64,000 nt of DNA from Isoetes taiwanensis (lineage: Eukaryota; Streptophyta; Lycopodiopsida; Isoetales; Isoetaceae), in contig JAJEKV010000039.1 in assembly GCA_021234155.1 (NCBI GenBank), forward strand, positions 6,736,912 through 6,800,911. Direction: 5' to 3'. The notes under the pieces are model-generated. The model ran no database searches, had not been told where the DNA came from, and was given only the letters and a program-made list of their open reading frames with translations. This document shows positions 20,663-32,270 of this stretch, piece by piece. The position numbers and the translations under genes are program-made. Numbering within the stretch: the first letter of the stretch is position 1; each line of letters starts with the position of its first letter.

Positions 20663-21906
20663 GGTAGTTGTGTGTTAATGGTTTGTGTTAACTAAAAAAA
20701 TTTTTGGCCCCTTCGGGGCCTTAAGGATGGTGTAGGGATGTAGATATAGACATTACCTAATACTCTAATGATGGATGGTATATCATAGCCTCACAAATCT
20801 AACAAACTAGAGGTGCTCAAATTATGGAAACGAAAACATTGCATAGAATTAGACATATAATATTATACCAATACCAATATTAATACATGAGGTAGTAGTA
20901 TATAATAATAGAATTTATTAATAATGAACAAGTCTTACACATGAGACATTCTATTTCTGTGATGCCAAATTGCCATCAATCAAGCCATTGGCTAAATTCA
21001 TTCCCACCTATATTGACCAGTGCTAAGTTGCAGTTAGAAACTGATCAACCCTCTTTCCATGTTCGATATGGCATTGTTAATTTGATCATTGGGTTGCTTA
21101 CGGCAAACTGCTTCCGTAGCCCATCCATGGACTGCCTTTTATCTTGTTCTGAGGGAATGAATAAGTAACCGTGTTAACATACATGCTCCTCATACCAGTG
21201 GCATGGAAGGGAGTCCAAGGCTCGTTCAAGAATTTGAGAAGATCTGACACCACACTGACTTGCTCCAGAGTCTTCTCAGTATCCTGAATTCCACAGCATC
21301 ACTGATCAATGTTGTTCAATGACAATCAGAGAAATGACAATCAGAGTCTGTGTTAGAAATAAAAGATCTTGGAGTCTGTATTGGACCACGGTTGGTAGCC
21401 TGCAAGATTTCACCCTCCTGTTTAGGGTATAGGTCTGCTTAGCTTAAAGGTAATGCATGATTCACCTTCTGGTTCGATTAAAGTTCCAAACCTACAATAT
21501 AAATGCATTCTTGTGGCCACTGTTTGACTGATCTGCATGACTCAAAAAAGGGCGTGGAATAATCCGCCTGTCGTGTGCATGAGAATCCGTTTGTTGATTG
21601 AAGCTAAAGGCTGGCTACTATGAACAGTCCGGCAGGCCAGGAATATCCAAGAGTTGGAAGCAAACAGAGGGCCTAAACTCTATATTCTTTTTGAATCTGC
21701 AGCAAATTTTAGAACAGATAAAGGGAAGGAAACAAAGGCGGGTTTTGCAGCACTACATTGTAGAACCAGGAAACTAATACCTTGCAAAAAAAACCATTAT
21801 GCTAACTGAAGAAACATTAAAAAACAAATACCTTTGCAAGTATGAGCAAAAAATCCACCTCGTGGTAGCAAAAATCCACTCCGACAACAAGAATCCAAGA
21901 GGGCAA
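20663..21906. other. no recognised gene
   Basis: Intergenic. It contains a perfect 6-bp GC hairpin, GGCCCC-TTC-GGGGCC, at 20706-20720. An open frame at 20941-21168 has no recognisable domain. Confidence 0.4.
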
Positions 21907-22046
21907 GTACACATGCACATGCACATGCACACACACATGCACTTACACTTGCACATGCACAGTACACATGCACATGCATGCACGTGCACATGCACATGCA
22001 CATGCACATGCATACGCATGCACAGTGTTCATGCACAAACACATGC
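21907..22046. repeat. CACATG / CATGCA microsatellite
   Basis: About 140 bases of imperfect hexanucleotide CACATG and related alternating purine-pyrimidine units. Cys/Met/His/Val-rich open frames on both strands here are artefacts of the repeat. Confidence 0.9.
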
Positions 22047-22395
22047 AGAGAAAGACAACAACCCTCGGATTGTTCCAACTAATGAAAATCAACGGCCCAT
22101 AAAGGGTGCACTCTAGAAATACTATTTAGTACACCTCAACGAATACAACAATGAAATCATAGAAAAACCATGTGAAAAAACGTACAAAAATTTAAAAGTA
22201 ACCCCCTGTTATTGTGCTACATATTTATATTGTTAGAAGAAAAATCCATAAGCAGTTGCCGAAATTGAATGCATTTCGGGGGAATTAACCTAAGTTGTCT
22301 GAGAGCAGATCAGACAGTTCTGGCAGTGGCGGATATGCAAAAGGATTTGGCTGGACCAAATACCAAGTCTAGATTTTGGAGACCACACCCATATA

Positions 22396-22638
22396 ATGGG
22401 GTTCGATTCTGATGGTTGTGATACCTCAGGGTCTGAAGAAGAGTGGCTGAACAGGGAATCACTTAGGCGGGAGTTTGAAGGCTGCGCCTTACATACTCGG
22501 AGCAATAATCCGGCTATGTATGGAAGAGGGTATAGAGACGGTTATGGCCAGAAGCGGAGCTTCAACCACAGGGAGGATAGAACAGGTTATTATAAGGGCA
22601 ACAGAGCATATGGCGGGAAACGCCAAGAGGACTTCTAA
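22396..22638 (+). CDS. unrecognised small open frame, possible exon
   Basis: 81 codons, starting MGFDSDGCDTSGSEEEW with an acidic N-terminal half. The C-terminal half is rich in Gly, Arg and Tyr (RGYRDGYGQKRSF, then GYYKGNRAYGGKRQ), reminiscent of RNA-binding low-complexity tails. No defined domain is seen. The sequence continues in another frame after the stop (SAQNVRDTQEYFEKP), so it may be a broken exon. Confidence 0.3.
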   Translation: MGFDSDGCDTSGSEEEWLNRESLRREFEGCALHTRSNNPAMYGRGYRDGYGQKRSFNHREDRTGYYKGNRAYGGKRQEDF

Positions 22639-23712
22639 TCTGCTCAAAATGTCAGAGATACACAAGAATACTTTGAAAAACCAGACGAATCTCAGGTTCC
22701 TTGTAGTCAGAGTGTTCTTCATTTTGTATGTTTGCTTTACAGTAGACTTATCTTATGCTGCCACTACTGATCATACGGATTAAAAGGAAAAAAAGCATAA
22801 GACTGCTCTAATGCATAAGTTGACATAAGAAATAGGATGGAAATATAACCATTATATTATGTTTCATTCTAAAAATACTGATATGAAGTGACAGGAGATC
22901 AAATCCTAGTTATAGGACTTACATTTCTGCTGAAAATGGTTTATCAGCATGGACTAGACTTCAGGATGATGTAGCCCATGTATTAGTGCATGACAATAAT
23001 AACAAATCCAGATATCAATGATCCTGATCCTTAAAAAATACAGAATGATGTATTCATTGTAAACAAGGGCAGTGGCTAAATAATACTCTGTTTTTCTTTA
23101 TATGCTTTGTAATACTAACGGGCAAATGGCACAATGGGTAATCAGTTATAAACTGAAAACCCCATAGTACCTTCCCTTGCATCTTTACCGGGTTTACCGC
23201 TAATGTTTGCTTGATTGGCTACAGGTACGGGGCTTTTTTCTCATTGTGTCCTTTGCTTAGATAGCTTTACATTGCATGTATGGATGATGGAGTAACCGGA
23301 TGAGAACGTTGCAAAGACAACTCAGAAATGAAGCTTAAGATAGTATGGAACCAATACAAGATGTTTTTCTCTTCTAAAACCTCTTTTTGTGCATTGTAAA
23401 TTTATGCTTAAAGCTTTTTCCAGTGGATCTATAAGCATAAGACAACTAAATGAATATGCTGTTGTATGGATGTCTATTTTTATACAGCAGTAGACTTGAA
23501 ATAGATATAGGCGGCCAAATATGTCTATGGTACAGATCTGCCATGTGTTTCTAATCATTGAAGCATGTAAACAACAATATAACAGTGTAATATATGATAC
23601 TTCCTTGGGTATTTATGGTTATTATTCCTTCTTGAGCATTGATTTGCATAAATAAGCATGTTATGGTGGTATAACTAAGTCTGCAATTACATATGCGTGG
23701 ACTGATAATTAA
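22639..23712. other. host sequence with a degenerate paralogous fragment
   Basis: 23105-23260 resembles 18147-18300 (see that entry). Nothing else is recognised. The segment ends at the left copy of the 15-bp direct repeat. Confidence 0.4.
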
Positions 23713-24373
23713 ATTCTAGTGGTCTGACTCTTCTTGCAAAAACAACAACAACATATGGCCAAAGTGAAGTGGCTTTCTTATTGAGCGTTCAGAGTACAAT
23801 AGCATAGTAGTAAAAAGGAATTGGCTAGAAAGATAGAAACCCAAGATAAACCCCGGAAGTAGAAAATTACCGAGGGTTTCAATAAGAAATGAGATAAGCC
23901 ACAATGAATCTCTCAGTCAGAGATTTATCAACTGGAATAAAAACCCCGCCCTTTCGGGTTTTCGAGGAAAACCATGGAGATAAATAATCGACTAAGAGTC
24001 ACGCAAGTGCATCATCCAACCATCATTGACAATAATCCCCATGCATCTGCAGTCTTCACGTAACAATTGCAAACTCCAAATGGCCATGAAAGCTTGACAG
24101 AATGCGAAGCCATCGAAAATTCATCCATAGTTATGAAGCCATGACTCCACCTCGAATGCGGTTTGAAGATGTCCATCATCATGAAGCCATGGCCGACCGA
24201 ATTCAAATGCGACTTGAATAGATCTATAAAAACAAAGAACTTGAAACTGAAACACGTTAGGCAACCACTAATCAAGTCAAAATCCATAAACAAGCATACG
24301 AGAAAATATTTTTAGTTCAATATGAAGCAAAATTAAGCAAGCCACCCATATAGAATGAGCATAAGCAAAGGGA

Positions 24374-24530
24374 CGAGGAAGAACATCCGCCTAGCCAGGA
24401 ATGACATCTGCGAACTAGTGCGGGGAAGAACATCCGTCCAAACAACTCAACTCAGAAGATGGAGCGGGGAAGAACATCTGCCTAGACGAAAGATATCAAA
24501 TGCAACTAAAGCAGGGAAGAACATCCGCCC
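24374..24530. repeat. four tandem copies of a 43-48 bp repeat
   Basis: Each copy starts with GGGGAAGAACATCCGCC or a close variant, at about 24375, 24421, 24464 and 24512. It lies inside the purine-rich insertion. Confidence 0.75.
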
Positions 24531-24620
24531 ATAAATTACAAATGAAGAAAACATAAACAAACGAAGTGAGGAAAAAAGACCACACATTCCAAGTATATTG
24601 CAAAAGGGCATGGGAGGGTG

Positions 24621-24803
24621 GGAAAGTAAGAAGACAAAACACAAAAAGATGGAACGCTCAAGAGGAAGGCCGATGATGAAAACCTAGAACTGATGAGATA
24701 TATAGCCTGTAAAAAAGATCTGATGGAAAAAATAGACGTTCCAAAAAAGGCCCGTCTTCTCCAAGAATGATGGTTCTATGTTGCCATAGAACCATTGCAT
24801 TCT
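24621..24803. repeat. 183-bp direct repeat, copy 1, with palindrome
   Basis: Nearly identical to 29718-29900. Its right part forms a long palindrome, 24755-24811, centred on GGTTCTATG-TTGC-CATAGAACC with outer arms CCAAGAATG / CATTCTTGG. In the second copy the outer right arm is cut where the 15-bp repeat starts. Confidence 0.9.
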
Positions 24804-26295
24804 TGGGAAGACTCTTCTTGCAAAAACAACAACAACATATGGCCGAAAGAAGAGGAACACTCCACTCATAAACCCTAGGTGCAATGGTAGATGGCAAGAA
24901 AATCTAGTGAGAAAGAAAAGATGAGATGCAAGACAAGACAATATGAGAAAAAGAAGTCAACAAACATCAAGAAAGAAAAAAGGGAAAGAGAATGAAAATT
25001 AAATCCTTTTTGAGACAACAAGCTACATCAAATTGAATAAGAGGGAAAGAAGCACAAAGCATTTTAGATGCAAAGAAGTTAATGAAATTTGAGCATACGC
25101 AGCCCCGAGAAAGATAGGATTAATCAAGTGTATTGGGTAGTGGCCAAGTTCATTTGAAATATGCGATTATGCTGAGAAGCATTAGATGATTTTCTTTATG
25201 CTCTAAAAGTTCTCCTCCAAGAGTTTCTCTAGGAGTGTTCATGACTTGAAAGAGAAAGCTCAAACAGCAATGGTAAGAACCACACTATATAAAAAGGCGT
25301 CTAGCAAATAAAAGTGGCTAGGACGAATTGAAAATCACATAACGAATAAAAAGACTAGTACGACCTCTGATGCTGCTGAGAAGAAGGAAAGCGATGGGGT
25401 TTTGGGGATCTAGATGGCATGAATTTGGCATATCAAAAGCCCATCAAAAGAGGAAGACGATTAGTTTTGAACAAGGAAGAGAACATATGGAATAACCTTG
25501 GGCCTAAGATGCTTTGCCATGGCACTCATGGAAATTTATAAAGGCACAAAAGTTTTTGATACAGTATGGTTCAACATCGTTTTCCAAAGCTCAAAGAGAA
25601 ATCCACCGTAGTTTAAAGGTCAAGCCCAACAATAAAAAACAAGAGGCAAGGGGAAAAACATGAAAAAAAATAATGGAATAAATAATGCGCGCTTAGGAAA
25701 AATAGAATTTAAGGAAATAATGCGCACTCGGGGAAAATAGAATATAAGGAAAATAACGTCCACGTCTTGGATATACAAGAAAGAACAATTACGAACAAAT
25801 AAGCAACCATAGCTACAAAAAATGCAAACGCAACACAACCACAAAAGGTTCTTTTCAAAGCACGATGGTGAGAAGTAAATATAAATTGAGGAAAAACAAA
25901 ACGACTACTATTAGGGAGAATGTTACAAAAGGGAATATTATCCTAGGCACAACATAGCATGGTAACTGCCTAGTACGTTTAGAGAAGAAAAATGGTAATC
26001 CAACAAAGTATAAAAAGAGCTTTCCATAGAACCTTGTCAACCAAAACAAAAAAGGCAAACCGTCTAGGATATTTATCCTAAGCAAACAAAGAAGGAAAAA
26101 ACATCATCGAAACATAATTCTACAAAAGAAAGGTTAGAAAAGGGTTAAAGGTTGAAAGTCTATTAGGCAGAAGTTGAGTTGGAAACTATAGATTGCTGGT
26201 AAATCGTTTTCAAAGAAAGAAAATGCAAAAAAGGAACTATCGAATAACATAGTCACCAAGGAAAAAATAGGAAGATGGCAAGGAAAAACTAAAAA

Positions 26296-26905
26296 AAATT
26301 GGGTAAGAGAAGCGAGACATATGAGCAAAGATGGTCAAAGAGAGATTCACCTAAAGGCGTAAATTGAAAAATGGAAAGCCAAAGGTCACCAATCATTAGA
26401 AAATAGAGTAAGACATCTAAGCTGCATCCTGAGGAACTCTTATTTCTCTACATGTGTTGTTATTGGAGACAACTTAAAAAATGAATGAGATTCCAAATAT
26501 ATAAGTAATGTTATAATAGACACAAAACACGGCTATAAGTTCTAAGTAATTAAAATAGTTATCAATAAGTAATGTTATAATAGGCAAAAAGGGGTGTTAT
26601 TCCGGACTAGATATTTCACCCAAAAAAGGGCTGGGCCAAACAACAGAAGAGCCGGATCTCCCGCTCTTAGGCTAATAGCGGAGGATAGGCCGAACATCAG
26701 AATGGCATGAAGAGCAAGATTTCCCGCTCAACAAACTCGGATTTGGAAGGGCAATGCCACAAACCTAAAGCAAGGGTTTGATAGTTGGTAAGAGAAGTGA
26801 GACATATGAGCAAAGATGGTCAAAGAGAGATCCACCATTGATAAAGGCCTAAATTGACAAATGGAAAGCCGTGGTCACCAATCATTAGGAACAGAGTTAA
26901 AAAAC
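26296..26905. repeat. two copies of a 110-bp repeat inside the insertion
   Basis: 26296-26410 and 26785-26900 share AGACATATGAGCAAAGATGG, then AAATGGAAAGCC and GTCACCAATCATTAG. A (GATA)n run of five units follows at about 26910. Confidence 0.7.
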
Positions 26906-29012
26906 AAATAGATAGATAGATAGATAGTAAGACATCTAAAAAAGCACTAACAAAGAACGAAATCCAAAATAGAGGTGTAAAAAGAAACTTTCTAAAATTG
27001 AAAAAATAAGGTAAACCGGCTAATAAAAGAAAAGAAAAATAGATGGGGTAAAATTGGCAAGTAAGGGTAAACATATGCTAAGTAATGAATCTCAGCTTCA
27101 AAAGGAAATTTGTTTTGGATGCCAGGTTGAGGTTCTAAATGCCAGAGCAAGCAAAAGGGCCGATTTGGTCTTGGATGTACAACCAAAAGAAGGAAAAACT
27201 TTGGAGACCAAGCACTTTTAATCCTGCCAATCAAATAAATTATAGTATAAGAACAATCCTAAATATACGTGCCCCATGTAAAGATATCTAAGAGAAAATA
27301 AAGGTAAAGGCATAGAAGAATATTGCCTAGGATGTTTAAGCGAACGAAGTTGTAGAATAATGGAAAAAGCAAGAAAATGTCCAGTCTCTAAATTCAAACC
27401 CCACCTTAGCTATGGTCTGACTAGAAGGGGCTTAATATGTGATAAATTCTAGATTACCATGAAAACGAGAATTGGAAGATGTGAGGCAGAGAGTGATTGT
27501 TAAATTGAGGTTATGAACAAACAAGTTATGAGTCGAGAAAGGCCACTTGAGGTAATAAACAAATAAGATATAAGGCTTGAAAAGAATAGAGCTAAGGATA
27601 ATAATGTGGCATCAAGATGGCAAAGCCGGAGCCAGAATGACAGGAACCTTAGAGTGACAGATACCTTAGAGAGAAAAACAACGTGAACAACAGGCTAAAG
27701 ATCGAATTACCAAAAACAAAGGAGCCAAAAGGGCATTTGACGCAAAAAGTTTGAAGCAAGTATTTATATAATCTAAGGCAACTAGGCAAGAAAGATATTA
27801 CGAAAGAGCAAGTACCTATGAAATCTAAGGCAACTAGGCAAGAAAGCTGTCACAAAAGAGACGAATCCATAAGAATAATACTTTGGTTCAAGTGACCACG
27901 GTAAAAAATTGCAGCCAACAAGAATAATACAAAAATACCTATTGAACTTGGAAAGATTGCCTAGAAAAAACCATGGCATGGGGCTAATGTCAATGGGGAA
28001 TTAAAGCATTGAAAAATCATCGTAAAGGAAAAGGGAAAAACCGACCATTACCTAGTTGGGACGAAGACCATAAGAACTATCAAGATTCTTTCTTATGTTT
28101 TATGAAAGGTTCTTCAATAAGATAAGTAGGGTCGAGTTGACTTAAGAGCAAAGCAGCCCTCACATTTTTCTTTTTGGGACGAAACTGTATGGGATCATAA
28201 ACTGCATAAATCATAAACAGTCTATAGTCTATGAGCTCCGCATAAACTGCATATATCATGTGAGCAAGTCGTCCCGGTAGATTATTTTTTGTAAAGTTGA
28301 AGCGGCTCAACAAGAACAGATAGGCGACAAGCATCAGAAGGACAAAGGGGAGTTTCCGACTATAAATCTGGCAAAACGGCCTGAATGGGGAATCGTAAAT
28401 ATTAGATAGGCTGGGATGAGAGGCTTACAGACTCAAGCAAGCACTTGAAAGAGATTGTAAAATATGGCAAGTATAAAATTGTAACTAAATTCTAATGGCT
28501 CGATATGGAAAAATAAGTTGTTGAACCAGAAACAGCTTGAACTGTCTGGGCCGATTTTGTGCTGTGAAAGCAGAGAAGATATAGAAAGAAGAAAGCTGAT
28601 CATCAAATTGCCGATTAACACATCCCTCAATCATGTTGCCGATTCATCATTAAAGCTTGGATACAAGATAAATTCCTACACGAATAATTCCACAAAGATG
28701 CATCCGACAGATATCACAGAAGCTTGACCTTCTTGCCAAAAAGGCTCCTATTATTCTAAGAACCCCAAAATTGGCTGGATTAATAGGCCTTAAACAGATT
28801 ATCAGCATGGTGCATGCCTACCAAGATATCTCATCTGGACAAATTTTGTTGGGTTGAAAGTGCTGCTTGAAGCAAGAGCAAGACAGATAGAGGACGCAGC
28901 ATGATAGAGGACAAAGGAAAAATCAAAATCCAATGCATGAATTCCGGATCTACAGGCCGAATCTGCTAAATACGGTCCGGATCTGCAGGTCAAATCTGCT
29001 AAAAAATGTTCC

Positions 29013-29133
29013 AAGGCTAAACATGGCAGACGAAAAATAGAAACTAGTCATTTAAAATATGCTCTAAGGCTAAACATGGCAGAGGAAAAATAGAAACGAG
29101 GGCTAAACATGGCAAAGGAAAAATAGAAACTAG
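29013..29133. repeat. three copies of a 30-34 bp repeat
   Basis: GGCTAAACATGGCA followed by GAAAAATAGAAAC, at about 29014, 29068 and 29101. Confidence 0.75.
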
Positions 29134-29717
29134 CCGAACGATGTTTAGAAGACTAGAGGCCAAAATCGAGGCCAAAATCTGTTATTGTTGTAGCACAGAG
29201 CTAAGCAAAAGAAATTGGACTGTACAAAGCCATGAGACAGTTAATAAAAATATGTCAATAATTATGCAACATAACAGCAATAGGATCTAGCAAGACATCA
29301 TGTTTCCGGGATTTTGAAAAATATCTAGGAACCTATCCGCAAACTCCGTTAGCATCACAATGGATAAATGGATCTAAGTAAGATCCTTGATGCTTTTTGG
29401 AACATTTCGTTAGCAGTAGATGATAACAATGAGGAAAAACTAAATGGTAGAAAAAACAGAAACCCAGAGAGAAGCAAAGAACAACAACATAAAAAAGAAC
29501 AATCATTTACAAACAAACATGAAAAAACAAAGGACCATCTTCTAGAGGCAGAATGAAAAAGCAAACCATCTACAAACTACAAATTGCTAGATGAAAAGAA
29601 GCCTACGATTACAACAACCCTCCTTTCTACAAACTGCAAACTATTAGATCAAAAAAGCCTACAATTTAAGCAACTCATCTATTTTAAAAATCGAGTAAGT
29701 AACTACTTAGAAACATA

Positions 29718-29900
29718 GGAAAGTAAGAAGACAAAACACAAAAAGATGGAACGCTCAAGAGGAAGGCCGATGATGAAAACCTAGAATCGATGAGATATAT
29801 AGCCTGTAAAAAAGATCTGATGGAAAAAATAGACGTTCCAAAAAAGGCCCGTCTTCTCCAAGAATGATGGTTCTATGTTGCCATAGAACCATTGCATTCT
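29718..29900. repeat. 183-bp direct repeat, copy 2
   Basis: Matches 24621-24803. It carries the GGTTCTATG-TTGC-CATAGAACC hairpin 8 bases before CTAG at 29899-29902. Confidence 0.9.
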
Positions 29901-29910
29901 AGTGGTCTGA

Positions 29911-30473
29911 GAAAGTACACAGGTTAACAGTGCTGTTATAATCAATAAGATAAATAATGGCAGACTTCTAAAAATGATGGCTTTCCTTCAATGCATGATG
30001 ATAACATCTTTAAATGGTTAAAACCATCAGATAGGGGAATGATTTAAAACAATATCACCCCTAGACTCAGTTAGTCTAAGGCCCAGGATGTTTGTTGTAC
30101 CTAATGGTCCTCAAATTAATATCAATGGCCATAAGGCAGTCTGGATAAAACCTTCTGAACTAAATGCCATAAGGATGACATATTATTCGTACATATGTAA
30201 GCATGGCAGGCTGGTATCTTATGATAAGAAGCTACCTTATGATAATATGATCAAGTATAAATGGCAGTTGACCTATGATAAAAGATGAATTGTCTCTGTG
30301 GTTTAAAGTTCATTTGGTTGTTGTCTTTTTTTTTGAACAAAAAGGGAAAATAAAGTAAAAGACAAGGGTAATGAAGTGCCGTGCTAGAAATGCTCTGTTT
30401 AGTTAGGGGATGATAATACTGCTAAGGGATTGACCAAGACAGATGTCTGGTCTAGTGATGCTAGTTCAGGCCG
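29911..30473. other. host sequence, diverged third copy of the host segment
   Basis: The stretch 30425-30473 (GGGATTGACCAA to AGTTCAGGCCG) resembles 5605-5655 and 19355-19405. An open frame at 30088-30288 (66 codons, beginning MFVVPNGPQININGHKAVW) is unrecognised. Confidence 0.4.
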
Positions 30474-31990
30474 TTTTTTTTTTTTTTTTTTTTTGTGAAG
30501 AAACGGTAGAGAGTACTATATTACTTTGTAATAAGATTTACATAGTAGTACAAAAAGAAAAACCAAAAGCAAGCAATTGAAAATAGAATAGAATAGTTTT
30601 TTTAACGTCCACGGAGACCAATAGGTCATGGAACCCATATAATGGGCTAGTACAATCATTACTACTAGGATTAAAAAACCCCTGCCTCGAAAGGTTTTCA
30701 AGGGAAAAACCTTTGCAGTAATGATGATACTAGACAAGCGAAGATAATGACTACTGAGGGCTCAGTAATTGCAGATGTTTATCTAGAACCTCAAGTATGT
30801 ATAATGTCAAGTCATGCACAGATGGTGCTCTGAGAAGTTGTGGAAGCGTGGAATGGAATGCTAAGGTCAAAAAATAATTCTGGACTATCTCAAAAGCAGT
30901 GCAACTCAGAAGAGTATGGCTTTCATCTTCAATAACCTCAGAAGCGGCAACTTGGGCACATAGTCTCGCTTCTCGCGGCAATTGCGGCCGCTTCCATCTA
31001 CCTGTCTTAATCCGTAGCATGTGGGACCCCGTGCGAATTGATGCAATAGCTACAAGCTTGTTCCTGGACAATGAAGCAAGCAAATAAGCTTGGGGCCCTG
31101 GTGCCAAGGTGGGATTTATGTGTGCATGATAATGACCAGTTTTCACTTGGGCCAAAGTAACTGCGTCCCATATCTTTTGAGAAAAACGACCATTGAGATA
31201 TTGTTGCAAAAGCTTCGGGATCGGCCGGCAAGCATCGAGGTTTTGCTCTTGTTGCATGACCCAGCGGGCAAACCATGTAGTGCAATGCTCTTTCCAACAT
31301 CGTTTCAAACGCCGAGGAGATTCACCATGGCAAGTGCAAGACGGGATACCTAACATCATCCATGTGGTGCACCTTTGCGGATATAATGGAGATGGCGCTT
31401 CATGGCGAGAATGTTGAAGAGGCCAAAACCCGTCTCTTGTAAAAGAATAGCATAGGGCACCGTTGTTTTAACTCGAGGCTGTAAGTGAGAAAGGACTTTT
31501 GCACCGGCTCAAGCTCTCCCAAGCACTGGCTAATGGCGAGCCCCCTCACTTGAGAACCATACTGATAAAATAGGCTCTACCAAAGCCCGAAACAAGTGGG
31601 CTTTCCATGGCCAATCATGAATTTCTGGGCGAAAACAATTGTTTTGCATTGCATAGAGTGCTCTCCATCCAAAGACCACCGGCTTGGTAATATTAATTGT
31701 TCCCAAAGTGTGTTCTTACAGAATTCTACACCAAGATACTTGTAGCTATCTACAACTTCAACTTCGCGGCTATCATAGTGCATAGGGGGAACATTGTGAC
31801 GAGAAGATTAAACTATCAAAAGCTTGGTCTTTTGGAGATTAACACGCAGACCTGTGTTCTCACAAAAACTGTGCAGAGCATGTAAATGTTGCTGCATACT
31901 AGTAGCGTATGTGCCAGAAGTGAAACATCATAACCATCATCCAATTAAATTGGGATTATGTCAACTCCAAAATCACGCCAACCTGCTGTT
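30474..31990 (-). mobile_element. 5'-truncated LINE (non-LTR retrotransposon)
   Basis: A 21-base T-run at 30474-30494 is the poly-A tail of a minus-strand element. From 31930 down to 31577, minus-strand frames show reverse transcriptase parts: a CSSMQQHLHALHSFC-like region, VNLQKTKLL and SYKYLGVEF. 31359-30751 is an open C-terminal frame of 202 codons containing IRTGSHMLRIKTGRWKR and VIEDESHTLLSC, the usual C-terminal segment of plant LINE polyproteins. Frameshifts separate the pieces, and the part upstream of the YxDD box is missing or degenerate. It is a dead copy. Confidence 0.8.
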
Positions 31991-32036
31991 GTCTTCTAGG
32001 TGGTTTTTGTTTTTTTAATCTTTTTTTTTTTTTTAC

Positions 32037-32270
32037 TTCAAAAATAACATAAGGTTGCGATTCACGTGCGACGTTTCATATGCGAATTGAAATATGCCAA
32101 AATGAAGAGCAAGTTGCTAAGATAGATGAGCCCAAAATTGAAGAGCATTTAGATGATAATATTAGGTTTGATAACAACAGATTGCATTATTTGCGAGGCA
32201 ATTCCAGACTCGAAATTATCGATACATGGCACAAACATCATACAAAAATATCATATATTCCAATAAAACA
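32037..32270. other. no supported gene
   Basis: Begins after a T-rich run at about 32018-32034. A 64-codon plus-strand frame (32080-32274) has no domain and overlaps the end of the phosphatase relic. Confidence 0.4.

Larger units (their letters stand above)
23728..29895 (-). mobile_element. 6.2-kb purine-rich insertion bounded by a 15-bp direct repeat
   Basis: ATTCTAGTGGTCTGA occurs at 23713-23727 and 29896-29910, as a target duplication would. The plus strand is strikingly rich in A and G over the whole block. Minus-strand open frames are therefore Phe/Leu-rich and I do not accept them as genes. On the minus strand the right end (24621-24803) is repeated at 29718-29900. The left end (33 bases from CTCTTCTTGC) is repeated at 24812-24844, so the block looks like two head-to-tail copies of 1.1 and 5.1 kb. 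23930-23970 resembles the LINE 3' tail at 30665-30705. The target-duplication length fits LINE-type insertion, but no reverse transcriptase is inside. A hairpin followed by CTAG and T at the right end also resembles a Helitron end. Confidence 0.55.

Noticed and set aside
20706-20720. GC hairpin followed by TTAAGG as a Helitron end
   Set aside because: No CTRR near the hairpin and no matching 5' end; it remains an isolated palindrome.
21774-22116. Cys/His/Met-rich small proteins over the microsatellite
   Set aside because: Both strands and several frames are open because of the repeat; pure repeat translation.
24012-28334. Many minus-strand open frames with membrane-like Phe/Leu-rich proteins
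   Set aside because: They follow from the purine-rich plus strand, which gives T-rich codons on the minus strand. No conserved domain, start context or frame continuity.
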